Source: JABFRJ01 sp033812735 (GTDB lineage: Bacteria > Pseudomonadota > Alphaproteobacteria > Rhizobiales > Hyphomicrobiaceae). Taken from it: a stretch of 37,036 nucleotides of DNA. Made by a program: the position numbers and the translations under genes. The stretch lies in assembly GCA_033812735.1 (NCBI GenBank), contig JAPXTA010000038.1, positions 1 through 37,036 on the forward strand, in the 5' to 3' direction. The notes below the pieces were generated by a model, which did no database searches, was not told the DNA's origin, and saw only the letters and a program-made list of their open reading frames with translations. Positions 25,063 through 31,871 of the stretch are shown piece after piece (position 1 is the stretch's first letter; each line of letters begins with the position of its first letter).

Positions 25063-26433
25063 TCAGGCGGCAGGCCGCCGGTCGAGTGCCGCGGCTGCAA
25101 CGTAGGCCAGCAGAGACAGCGCGAGAGCGGTGATGTACGGCGCCTCCCATTCGAGCAGATACTTGGAGCCGGCCCAGGTGATCATGCCGACGCCAATCGC
25201 CGCGTAGGCGCTGAACGGGCCGCCGACGTTCGAGAAGATGGCAAACATCAGCACCACGAAGACGCCAGCCGAGCCGAAGGCGGATGCCGTCTCGACGAGT
25301 TCCTTGATGGTCTCGGAGCTGGCCGCAAGCAGGTAGGCGACGACGGTCAGCGCGGCCACCACGGAGCGAACCGTGATCAGCTTGGTGGGGGGGGACATTC
25401 CGGGGCGCATGCCCGCGATCAGATTGTGGGAGACCTGCGCGGCCGGCGCGTGAAGGGTGGCGTGGACGGTGGACAGAACGGCTGAAATGATCGCACCGAC
25501 GAAGACGACGTAGAGTGCGGGCGTCAGGTACGCTTCGGCCAGGCGCGGCACGGTTTCCTCGACCTCCTTGAGGCCGGGCAGAAGTTGAGGTCCGGCGAGG
25601 CCGAGATAGATCGGGATCAAGCCGACGACGAGGTACATGGCGCCGCCGATCATCGTGCCTGTCGCGGCGGTCGCAGCCGAGCGGGCGCCGAGGAAGCGCG
25701 AGATCAGTTCGACCGCGACGATGGTACCGCAGATCGGCACAGCGATCTTCTCGATGAAGGTGAGCAGTCTATCGTCGCTCGCGAACCAGGAAAGCCGCGC
25801 GGGGTCGATCTTCGCCAATACCGTCGTTGGACTACCCGCTGCCGCGGCGACGGCTGCGAACAACAAGAACAATCCGGCGATGACGACGAGGCCCTGCAGC
25901 GTATCCGTGACAGCGTCGGCGAGCAGGCCACCGATCACAGAGTAGACCGCGACCACGATCGCCGCGAGAAGGAGCGCGCTGGCGAGGCCGATGCCAGCAT
26001 TGCTATTCAACACGACGCCGAAGACGCGGATTTGCGCGGCGGCCCAAAACAATGAACCGGGCAGGAGGACGAGAACAACGAGGCGCTCGACCCCTGGCGA
26101 ATATCTATTCCGGAAGATGTCAGCGAACGTCGTGACCTCTCGTCCGCGCAGCCGGGCCGCGAAAAACAACCCGACGATCACGATTGATGCGCCGTAGGCG
26201 AGCGGATCGACGACGGCGCCGCTCAGCCCGTTCTCATACACGGATGCCGCCGCCGCAGTGACGGCTTCGGAGCCGAAGAATGTCGCGAACACGGAGAACG
26301 ACACGAGGCCAACGCCCAGAGACCGTCCCGCGAGAATGTAGTCGGTTTCGGTCGTGATGCGCCGCGACACCCACACGCCGATGGCGAATTGAAGCGTCAC
26401 GTACGCGACGATGGCGATTAGGACTGTGTTCAC
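25063..26433 (-). CDS. Sodium:solute symporter family protein
   Basis: A 456-residue inner-membrane carrier with about 13 hydrophobic helices, of the SSS family (relatives include PutP, PanF and ActP). Visible family features are DYILAGRSLGVGLVSFSVFATFFGSEAV near the N-terminus and the later GGLLADAVTDTLQG segment, equivalent to the conserved helix 5-6 region. The substrate cannot be read from the sequence. The start is GTG at 26433 with GGGGGA five bases upstream. Its stop lies 30 bases before the molybdoenzyme start, so it probably belongs to the same operon and may supply that enzyme's substrate; this is an inference. Upstream, atp12 ends 57 bases away on the same strand. Confidence 0.92.
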   Translation of the reverse strand: MNTVLIAIVAYVTLQFAIGVWVSRRITTETDYILAGRSLGVGLVSFSVFATFFGSEAVTAAAASVYENGLSGAVVDPLAYGASIVIVGLFFAARLRGREVTTFADIFRNRYSPGVERLVVLVLLPGSLFWAAAQIRVFGVVLNSNAGIGLASALLLAAIVVAVYSVIGGLLADAVTDTLQGLVVIAGLFLLFAAVAAAAGSPTTVLAKIDPARLSWFASDDRLLTFIEKIAVPICGTIVAVELISRFLGARSAATAATGTMIGGAMYLVVGLIPIYLGLAGPQLLPGLKEVEETVPRLAEAYLTPALYVVFVGAIISAVLSTVHATLHAPAAQVSHNLIAGMRPGMSPPTKLITVRSVVAALTVVAYLLAASSETIKELVETASAFGSAGVFVVLMFAIFSNVGGPFSAYAAIGVGMITWAGSKYLLEWEAPYITALALSLLAYVAAAALDRRPAA

Positions 26434-26490
26434 GGCGTTCCCCCAACGCGGCTCATGCAGCGCCCTATCGAAGAGGAAGACGACTCGAAG

Positions 26491-27264
26491 TCAAGCAGCG
26501 AGAACCGCTGCAGCGGCCCGTGCCTCGCGCAGACGGACCTCGCGGCGCTTTTGTGCCTCGGCATCTTCGCCCCACTGTGCGATTTGCCAGTCCTCGTCGA
26601 CGTGTGCGGCGGCCCATGCAGCGTCGAGGCTCAGATGGCCATGACAGACCGCAAGCGCCAGGATTGCCGATCCCATCATCGTCGTGAGCACGTGCAGCCC
26701 GGCAAGCTTGAGGGTCGGCAAGCCTGCAATGGCCTGTGCGACGGCGGTTGCCACTTCAGCCGGCTGGTCGACCGGCATCATGCCTGTCGCGACGATGAAG
26801 CGTGCGCCGATCGTTTGCTCCGCCCAGCGCAACACGGGGTCCCAGTGGAGCGCTTGCGTGCGGACCAACTCGACGGGAGATTCCGCCCGATAGCATAGCA
26901 AGTCGGAGCCAGCATATTTGACGATTTCGGCGGCGACGGCTTCCTCGGAGCCGGCAACGGCGTCCACCGCCGTGAAGACCAGCGTCGTCAGCGGCATCTT
27001 CGCAGGATCGATGACATCAACTTGCGCCGACCATTCGCGGGCGACATCGGCTGCAAGCGACTGCGACGGCAGCGTCAGCACCTGTTTGCGTGGCGTGCGC
27101 ACTTTGCGGCCGTCGAGCAGGATAGCGAAACTGCTGTCCGTCTCGGCGACCGTCACGTCCCTATAGAAACGTTTCGGCAGTGGCCTAACCGCCTCGCGCA
27201 TGATCGCTTCGGTGGCGCGTGCCGCGCCATTCGATAGCTTAGCTTCTGGCGTCTTGTCGTTCAT
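26491..27264 (-). CDS. ATP12 family chaperone for F1-ATPase assembly
   Basis: A 257-residue soluble protein of the ATP12 family, found in alphaproteobacteria and mitochondria, where it binds the F1 alpha subunit before assembly. Typical parts are RFYRDVTVAETDSSFAILLDGRKVRTPRKQVLTLPS near the start, AREWSAQVDVIDPAKMPLTTL, and the C-terminal helical part with SLDAAWAAAHVDEDWQIAQWGEDAEA. The ATG at 27264 begins one base after the stop of the HAD phosphatase (TGAGATG), so the two are coupled. The frame is open seven codons further upstream, but that would overlap the neighbour. The HAD-atp12 pairing is common in Rhizobiales. Confidence 0.93.
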   Translation of the reverse strand: MNDKTPEAKLSNGAARATEAIMREAVRPLPKRFYRDVTVAETDSSFAILLDGRKVRTPRKQVLTLPSQSLAADVAREWSAQVDVIDPAKMPLTTLVFTAVDAVAGSEEAVAAEIVKYAGSDLLCYRAESPVELVRTQALHWDPVLRWAEQTIGARFIVATGMMPVDQPAEVATAVAQAIAGLPTLKLAGLHVLTTMMGSAILALAVCHGHLSLDAAWAAAHVDEDWQIAQWGEDAEAQKRREVRLREARAAAAVLAA

Positions 27265-27265
27265 C

Positions 27266-27943
27266 TCAGGTCTCGATCGAAGCATGCGGCAGGAGGCGGG
27301 CGAGCACTGGCATCAGCTCTGCGTAGCTCTCGACGATCACCTCCGCGCCGGCGCTGCGCAAGGCATCGACCGTGTGGTAGCCCCAGGTGACGCCGATGGG
27401 ACGGACGCCGGCTGCGCGGGCCATCTCCATATCGAACGTGGTATCGCCGATCATGACCGTGCAAGCGGCTTCGCTGCCGGTTTCCGCGATGGCGCGTTCG
27501 ATCATGGCGGGGTGCGGCTTCGACGGGTTGTCGTCGGCGGTCTGCAGCGTAGAGAAGTGATCCTCCCACCGGTAGTGCGACAGCAGGCGCCGGACGCCGC
27601 GCATCGACTTTCCGGTTGCAACACCGAGCGCGAGGCCGTCGACCCGTCCCAACCGGCGGATCGCTTCGTCGGCTCCTTCGTAAAGTGGATCTTCCGCGGT
27701 CTCCAGGCGGATCTGCTGTGCCGCCCGGCGATACTGATCGGCCAACATGGTGCGGTGGCCGTCTGGGAGGTCCGGCGCCAAAACGGCAACGGCTTGCGGC
27801 AGCGACAGACCGACGATGCGCAGGATGTCATGCCGGTTCGGCGCGGGACGTTCGATCGCCATGAACGCCTCGGACATCGCGCGCACGATCGTGGCTTGGC
27901 TGTCGACGATGGTGCCGTCGCAATCGAACAGAACGAGGGTCAT
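27266..27943 (-). CDS. HAD-superfamily hydrolase, phosphoglycolate-phosphatase-like
   Basis: A 225-residue phosphatase of the HAD IA class. All motifs are in place: the nucleophile and acid Asp in FDCDGTIVDS (Asp7, Asp9), the motif II Thr in VATGKS, the motif III Lys in SKPHP and the motif IV acids in GDTTFDMEMA, with a helical cap domain between I and II. The substrate is not determined by sequence; relatives are annotated as phosphoglycolate or pyrophosphate phosphatases. I start at the ATG at 27943 because the family begins just before FDCDG; a GTG at 27994 would add 17 residues, and neither start has a strong ribosome binding site. It lies 78 bases downstream of moaB and abuts atp12. Confidence 0.9.
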   Translation of the reverse strand: MTLVLFDCDGTIVDSQATIVRAMSEAFMAIERPAPNRHDILRIVGLSLPQAVAVLAPDLPDGHRTMLADQYRRAAQQIRLETAEDPLYEGADEAIRRLGRVDGLALGVATGKSMRGVRRLLSHYRWEDHFSTLQTADDNPSKPHPAMIERAIAETGSEAACTVMIGDTTFDMEMARAAGVRPIGVTWGYHTVDALRSAGAEVIVESYAELMPVLARLLPHASIET

Positions 27944-28021
27944 GGACTTGGGTACCAGAGGCTTAAGTGCCGGATCAGGTTCATCCGCGCGCACGCCTAG
28001 CAGACCGGGACTGCAATTGCA

Positions 28022-28567
28022 TCATCCACCGCCGCGACGGTGCTCTTCGAGGCGTGGCATGATCTCAACGAAATTGCAGGGGCGGTGGCGATTGTCGAGT
28101 TGGAAACGGAGAATGCCGGTCCAGCCGTCACGGCAAGCGCCCGGCGAGCCCGGCAGACAAAAGATGTACGTCCCGTGCGAGAGGCCGCCGCAGGCGCGGG
28201 ATTGAATGGTGGACGTTTCGATCTTCTGGAACGAAATCATATGGAAGACCGTGGAGAACCCGTCGATCTCCTTTTCAAACAGGGGGCGGATCGCCTCGGG
28301 TGTCACATCGCGGCCCGTGAAACCGGTCCCGCCTGTGGTTATGACCACGTCAACTGCCGGGTCTGCGATCCAAGTCTTTACTTTTTCCTGGATCGCCGCG
28401 ACGTCGTCGCGGACGATGGCGCGGCCGGCAACGACGTGACCGTCGGCGGTGATCATGTCGGCCAGGGTGTTGCCGGACTTGTCGTCGGCCAATGTTCTCG
28501 TGTCAGAAACCGTCAAGATGGCGATGCGGACGGGGATGAACGGCCGGCTGTCGTCAATTCTTGCCAT
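28022..28567 (-). CDS. moaB: Molybdenum cofactor biosynthesis protein MoaB
   Basis: A 181-residue protein of the MoaB/MogA fold, which handles molybdopterin adenylylation before molybdenum insertion (in organisms lacking MogA) or related steps. Visible are the nucleotide/pterin-binding TTGGTGFTGRDVTPE (77-91) and the LPGSPGAC loop (138-145), together with the N-terminal AILTVSDTRT. Its length and start match the family. It is the first gene of a same-strand series running through the HAD, atp12, symporter, molybdoenzyme and FrdBC-like genes. That places a cofactor gene about 3 kb upstream of a molybdoenzyme it could serve. Upstream is an AT-rich divergent spacer. Confidence 0.95.
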   Translation of the reverse strand: MARIDDSRPFIPVRIAILTVSDTRTLADDKSGNTLADMITADGHVVAGRAIVRDDVAAIQEKVKTWIADPAVDVVITTGGTGFTGRDVTPEAIRPLFEKEIDGFSTVFHMISFQKIETSTIQSRACGGLSHGTYIFCLPGSPGACRDGWTGILRFQLDNRHRPCNFVEIMPRLEEHRRGGG

Positions 28568-28832
28568 GTCGGCACTCCGCGATTGCTGCTTTCATATGGG
28601 GGTGCGCCGGCGTGCATGCCAAGTGGCAAGGTGAGAGACGTGAAACACGGCGCGAACCCCTCAATCCGGCGGTATTTCATTTCAATATTATTAAGCGATG
28701 TCCCAAAACATTACATTGCAGCACTCTCGCTCTTCGATTTTAACAATATCCTTATTGTACCATGGACTTTCCACGTAATGCCGGTTACACAAAAGTCAGA
28801 ATGAAGCTCTGTTAAAGATCGCTGCACGACAC
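28568..28832. other. AT-rich divergent spacer upstream of moaB
   Basis: This 265-base spacer is markedly richer in A and T than its surroundings, most clearly from about 28675 to 28820 (TTCAATATTATTAAG, TTTTAACAATATCC). It separates moaB on the minus strand from the candidate small gene on the plus strand. It should hold promoters for both. I could not find a pair of hexamers good enough to call. Confidence 0.45.
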
Positions 28833-29000
28833 ATGGAACTCTCGGTTATCCATCCACGACAGGAGGCCAATCCCGCGAAGATCGCGGCGTTGATCTGCTG
28901 CGTCATCGTGGTCGGACTGCTGGCAGCGTCCTTGTTCTCTGCGGGCCCCGCTCGCGCCGGTGGCAAGTCGATCCAACACAGCACTTCACTCTCACGCTGA
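28833..29000 (+). CDS. Candidate 55-residue exported or membrane peptide
   Basis: A short ORF reading MELSVIHPRQ at the start, then a basic/polar stretch, a hydrophobic core (AALICCVIVVGLLAASLF, about 18-35) and AGPARAGG, which looks like a signal-peptidase site (ARA-G near residue 42) or the end of a membrane anchor. If cleaved, only about 13 residues would remain, so an anchored peptide is as likely. It lacks a strong ribosome binding site. Support comes from the preceding AT-rich promoter-like spacer and a strong plus-strand terminator 88 bases after the stop. I recognise no family. Confidence 0.4.
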   Translation: MELSVIHPRQEANPAKIAALICCVIVVGLLAASLFSAGPARAGGKSIQHSTSLSR

Positions 29001-29087
29001 CGCACTGCTGCCGCTTTGCCGAAACTGCATCCCGTGACCGGCGGCAACCGGTCCTTGTTTCAAAGTCGTTTCACACAGGCGACTATC

Positions 29088-29126
29088 ATGCGGCCCGCCC
29101 TCCCAACGGCGGGCCGCATTCCTTTT
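29088..29126 (+). terminator. Strong intrinsic terminator after the small ORF
   Basis: A perfect 12-bp stem (29088-29099 with 29108-29119, core TGCGGCCCGCC / GGCGGGCCGCA) with an 8-base loop, followed by TTCCTTTT. The T-rich side shows plus-strand use. It precedes the MOSC gene by about 90 bases, so a plus-strand transcript must start upstream of it. Confidence 0.88.
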
Positions 29127-29218
29127 GTGGGTCCCCGCGACGGCTAGCAGAATGCCTGGGCGTGACAGGTACGCCTGCGGGCACTATGCCTGTCGGGTAA
29201 CGCCAGGGATGCCGACCG

Positions 29219-29986
29219 ATGACCGCCATGACCGTAACGTCGATCTACCGCTATCCCGTCAAAGGCATGACTGGTGAAGCGATGGCTTCAGTTGCTGTGG
29301 CGGCCGGGCAGACCATTCCCTTCGACCGCGCGTATGCCATCGAAAATGGATCCGGCCGGTTCGACCCCGACCATCCAAAATACCTGCCGAAGATCACGTT
29401 CCTGATGCTGATGCGGGACGAGCGACTTGCGACGCTCAGGACCGTTTTCGACGAGTCCAGCGAAACGCTGACGATCCTGCGTGACGGCAAACAGGTGGCG
29501 AAAGGAAATTTGTCGACCGCCATCGGCCGGAAGATGATCGAGCAGTTCGTCGCTGCCTACATGAAGACGGCGCTCAGAGGTGCCCCGAAGATCATCTCGG
29601 CGTCGGGCCACAGTTTTTCCGACGTGTCGGCGAAGTGCCTCCATATCGTCAACCTGGCGAGTGTGCGTGATCTCGAACGCATTGTCGGGCGACCGATCGA
29701 TCCACTCAGGTTCCGCGCCAACCTCTATGTGGACGGCGTGCCGGCGTGGGACGAACTCAGTTGGGAAGGCAGGACCATCGCTATCGGGGCGGCGCGGCTT
29801 AAGGTATTCGCGCGGACGCAGCGTTGCGATGCGACCAATGTAGATCCTGAAACCGGGCAGCGGGATATGGCGCTTCCCGCCAACCTGATGCGCGCGTTCA
29901 ATCACAGCGACTTTGGCATTTACGCCCGGGTCACTGCCGCCGGCACGATCAATCCAGGTGATGAAATCCTGATGGTCGACGCCTGA
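29219..29986 (+). CDS. MOSC domain protein (molybdenum cofactor sulfurase C-terminal type)
   Basis: A 255-residue protein with an N-terminal MOSC beta-barrel (TSIYRYPVKGMTGEAM, 6-22) and a C-terminal MOSC domain. The conserved cysteine of the second domain is Cys203 in RTQRCDATNVDPETGQRD, the residue that binds molybdenum cofactor in mARC/YcbX-type proteins; SDVSAKCLHIVN is also typical. Such proteins either reduce N-hydroxylated compounds or handle sulfurated cofactor. There is no fused ferredoxin domain as in YcbX, so an external electron donor would be needed. The start is ATG 29219, with Met4 as an alternative. It sits close to moaB and both molybdoenzyme operons and converges with the gene at 29990. 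Confidence 0.9.
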   Translation: MTAMTVTSIYRYPVKGMTGEAMASVAVAAGQTIPFDRAYAIENGSGRFDPDHPKYLPKITFLMLMRDERLATLRTVFDESSETLTILRDGKQVAKGNLSTAIGRKMIEQFVAAYMKTALRGAPKIISASGHSFSDVSAKCLHIVNLASVRDLERIVGRPIDPLRFRANLYVDGVPAWDELSWEGRTIAIGAARLKVFARTQRCDATNVDPETGQRDMALPANLMRAFNHSDFGIYARVTAAGTINPGDEILMVDA

Positions 29987-29989
29987 CCG

Positions 29990-30571
29990 CTACAAGGTCT
30001 TTTGGGGCGACGGCAGAGTGTCATCGTTTTCGGTGACGAGAAGGCGCAACGTCATTGGTTTGCCAGTGGGGTCAACCTCACGGGCGATCAGCACATGAGG
30101 AAGCTGTTTCGCAGCTGGTGAGCCGTCGGGTATGGCGATGGCTTCAATACCGACCACCTCGAAGGTTCGCGCTAGGGGTGACGCCCCCCCCTTGGCAGCA
30201 ACAGAGAATACGACACGGTCCCCAAGGCTAAAGCCGCCGGCACCGGCTGATGCGGCCACGACCTTTTGGGTCGGAATGCCGGACGCCGAAAGCCATTGCT
30301 GCTCGTCGCCAACGACCAGCTTCGGGGGGAGCTCGACGATGCTGGCGGCAGGCGTCACGATCGCGGGCACGGGCGCGGGCACTGCCGCTGCGGCGGTGGC
30401 GGCGGGCCGTGGCTCGCGATAACTCGTCTCGATCCAATGATCGCTACCGACCGTTGCCAGGCTCGAAAGTCCGAGGCCGAGAGCGGTACATACGCTCGCG
30501 ACGCCGACCGCCTTCATCATGCTGGGTCTAGCGCGCTGCGAATTCGCACCTTGGTCGTTCAAACCTGCCAT
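29990..30571 (-). CDS. Membrane-anchored or exported hypothetical protein
   Basis: A 193-residue protein with a polar start (MAGLNDQGANSQRARPS), one hydrophobic helix (MMKAVGVASVCTALGLGLSSLATV, about 18-41), an Ala/Pro-rich linker (about 56-75) and a mixed alpha/beta domain of about 110 residues (ELPPKLVVGDEQQWL, FSLGDRVVFSVAAKGG, KPMTLRLLVTEND). The domain would lie in the periplasm. I recognise no family. The start is well supported: AAGGAG lies six bases before the ATG at 30571. The upstream gene at 30661 is on the same strand 90 bases away and also encodes a membrane protein, so the two may work together. It converges with the MOSC gene with three bases between stops. Confidence 0.72.
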   Translation of the reverse strand: MAGLNDQGANSQRARPSMMKAVGVASVCTALGLGLSSLATVGSDHWIETSYREPRPAATAAAAVPAPVPAIVTPAASIVELPPKLVVGDEQQWLSASGIPTQKVVAASAGAGGFSLGDRVVFSVAAKGGASPLARTFEVVGIEAIAIPDGSPAAKQLPHVLIAREVDPTGKPMTLRLLVTENDDTLPSPQKTL

Positions 30572-30660
30572 GGCCCGCTCCTTGGTCTGGTTCCGTTGTC
30601 ACCTGGGAACGTGACGACATATAGGCGAAGGGTTCGCCCAAGTGTAGAGCGGCCGACCAA

Positions 30661-31044
30661 TCACTTCTGCCGCGGTTCAGTGTAGGTGCGCTTCAGATGG
30701 CGCCAGACGGTCGTGTTGAAGGCGGCCAGGGACGCCAGAGCGAGGGTCATCATGATCATCAGCGCGTAACGTTCGTCGCTCGAGGCCGCGGGACCATCCG
30801 CGATGGTGGGTGGTTGGACCTTGAAGGCGACCGGGTCCGCCGCCGCAGCTCGACCGTCGGCAACATTGGCACTTACACTCAGTTCCGGAGGCGGCGGCAT
30901 CGGGAAGGCATTGCCGCGATCGACTGCGACGCCACCGAAAAGTCCACCGAAGACGACCATGGCAACAGCGAAGTCACGCAGGGTCGCGCGCCAATCACCC
31001 GATGGAGCAGACGTCTCGCGTAAGGCTTCCTTGAGATCGACCAT
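30661..31044 (-). CDS. Two-helix membrane protein, unrecognised
   Basis: A 127-residue protein with a cytoplasmic start (MVDLKEALRETSAPSG), a hydrophobic helix (about 24-41, FAVAMVVFGGLFGGVAVD), a Pro/Ala-rich periplasmic loop (about 48-88) and a second helix (about 93-113, YALMIMMTLALASLAAFNTT) before a basic tail. The ATG at 31044 has GGGAGA eight bases upstream. It lies on the same strand as hup but after the hup terminator, so it probably has its own promoter in 31045-31224. No family is recognised. Confidence 0.68.
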   Translation of the reverse strand: MVDLKEALRETSAPSGDWRATLRDFAVAMVVFGGLFGGVAVDRGNAFPMPPPPELSVSANVADGRAAAADPVAFKVQPPTIADGPAASSDERYALMIMMTLALASLAAFNTTVWRHLKRTYTEPRQK

Positions 31045-31224
31045 GTCTCGCGTCTCCCGCTGTCTGCGCCGCTGTACGAACCGTTCGGCGCGTCGGGATC
31101 ACTTGACCAACCAACTTGGGCGCTGGTTGGCCGCAATTTTGGCAATCCGGGCTAATTTTGATGACTGTTCAACAACAACGCTCCGCTGTGTCGCGCGAGC
31201 AACTGAAATTCGGATGGCGAGCCA

Positions 31225-31259
31225 CAAAAAAGCGGCCGCCAGGATCGCTGGCGGCCGCT
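31225..31259 (-). terminator. Intrinsic terminator of the HU gene
   Basis: A perfect 11-bp stem (AGCGGCCGCCA / TGGCGGCCGCT) with a 7-base loop; read on the minus strand it is followed by TTTTTT. It lies 28 bases after the hup stop. Confidence 0.93.
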
Positions 31260-31287
31260 AAAGGCTTGCAATGGGTCTGTCAGGCGA

Positions 31288-31560
31288 TCAATTGAGCGCG
31301 TCTTTCAGGCCCTTGGCGGGCGTGAATTTCGGAACGTTCGAAGCCGGAATCTTGATCGTCGCGCCGGTTGCCGGATTGCGGCCTTCGCGCTCCTTGCGCT
31401 TGGCGACCTTGAATGTGCCGAAGTCGGGCAGGCGCACGTCCTGACCCTTTTTCATGGCCGATTTGATCTGACCGAACATGGTGTCGACCGCCATCTTCGC
31501 GTTGTCCTTCGTGATCGAGCAGGCCTCGGCCACGGCGTCGATCAGTTCCTGTTTGGTCAT
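31288..31560 (-). CDS. hupB: HU family DNA-binding protein
   Basis: A 90-residue histone-like nucleoid protein of standard length. It has the helical dimerisation part (MTKQELIDAVAEACSITKDN) and the beta-arm signature FGTFKVAKRKEREGRNPATG with KIPASNVPKFTPAKGLKDALN at the end; the arm inserts into the DNA minor groove. The start is firm: AAGGAAGGA lies eight bases upstream of the ATG at 31560. It follows lon in the usual alphaproteobacterial order but is a separate unit, since a terminator stands between them. Confidence 0.97.
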   Translation of the reverse strand: MTKQELIDAVAEACSITKDNAKMAVDTMFGQIKSAMKKGQDVRLPDFGTFKVAKRKEREGRNPATGATIKIPASNVPKFTPAKGLKDALN

Positions 31561-31871
31561 CGAAGTGATCCTTCCTTTAGGGGCGAATTGAGGAGTGACT
31601 TATCATCTGAGCGCTGGCCTGCTCCGGTCGGGCGAGCGACACATCCTTGGGCTGCAAGGGGGGACTGCGGCCCGATCTGCACCTGCCTAAAACGCCCAAA
31701 AGGCGGGGCCGTCAAGCCATGAAAAGCGCTGGAAAGGCCGAAAAACCGGTTGTCAAAACGCCGTTATCGTGACCGTCGAGATAATTCATCCCTGGGTTGC
31801 ATGCAACGCCGCCGGCACAAACAAAACTCCCCGCGACGCGGTCGCGGGGAGTTTGCCTGTAACGGTCAGTT
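31561..31871. other. 311-base spacer between lon and hup
   Basis: It holds the lon terminator at its right end and the hup leader at its left end. On the minus strand TTGACG (complement at about 31711-31716) is followed 17-18 bases later by a poor -10 (TTTTAG/TTTAGG), a weak candidate for the hup promoter. No other ORF looks real. Confidence 0.45.
31824..31854 (-). terminator. Intrinsic terminator of lon
   Basis: A perfect 14-bp stem (AAACTCCCCGCGAC / GTCGCGGGGAGTTT) with loop GCG; on the minus strand it continues into TTTTGTTTGTG. It lies 17 bases after the lon stop. Confidence 0.95.

Noticed and set aside
28796..29047. 83-codon minus-strand frame in the AT-rich spacer region
   Set aside because: The product has no helix, signal or motif, and the strong plus-strand terminator does not serve it. 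The opposite 55-residue ORF is better supported.
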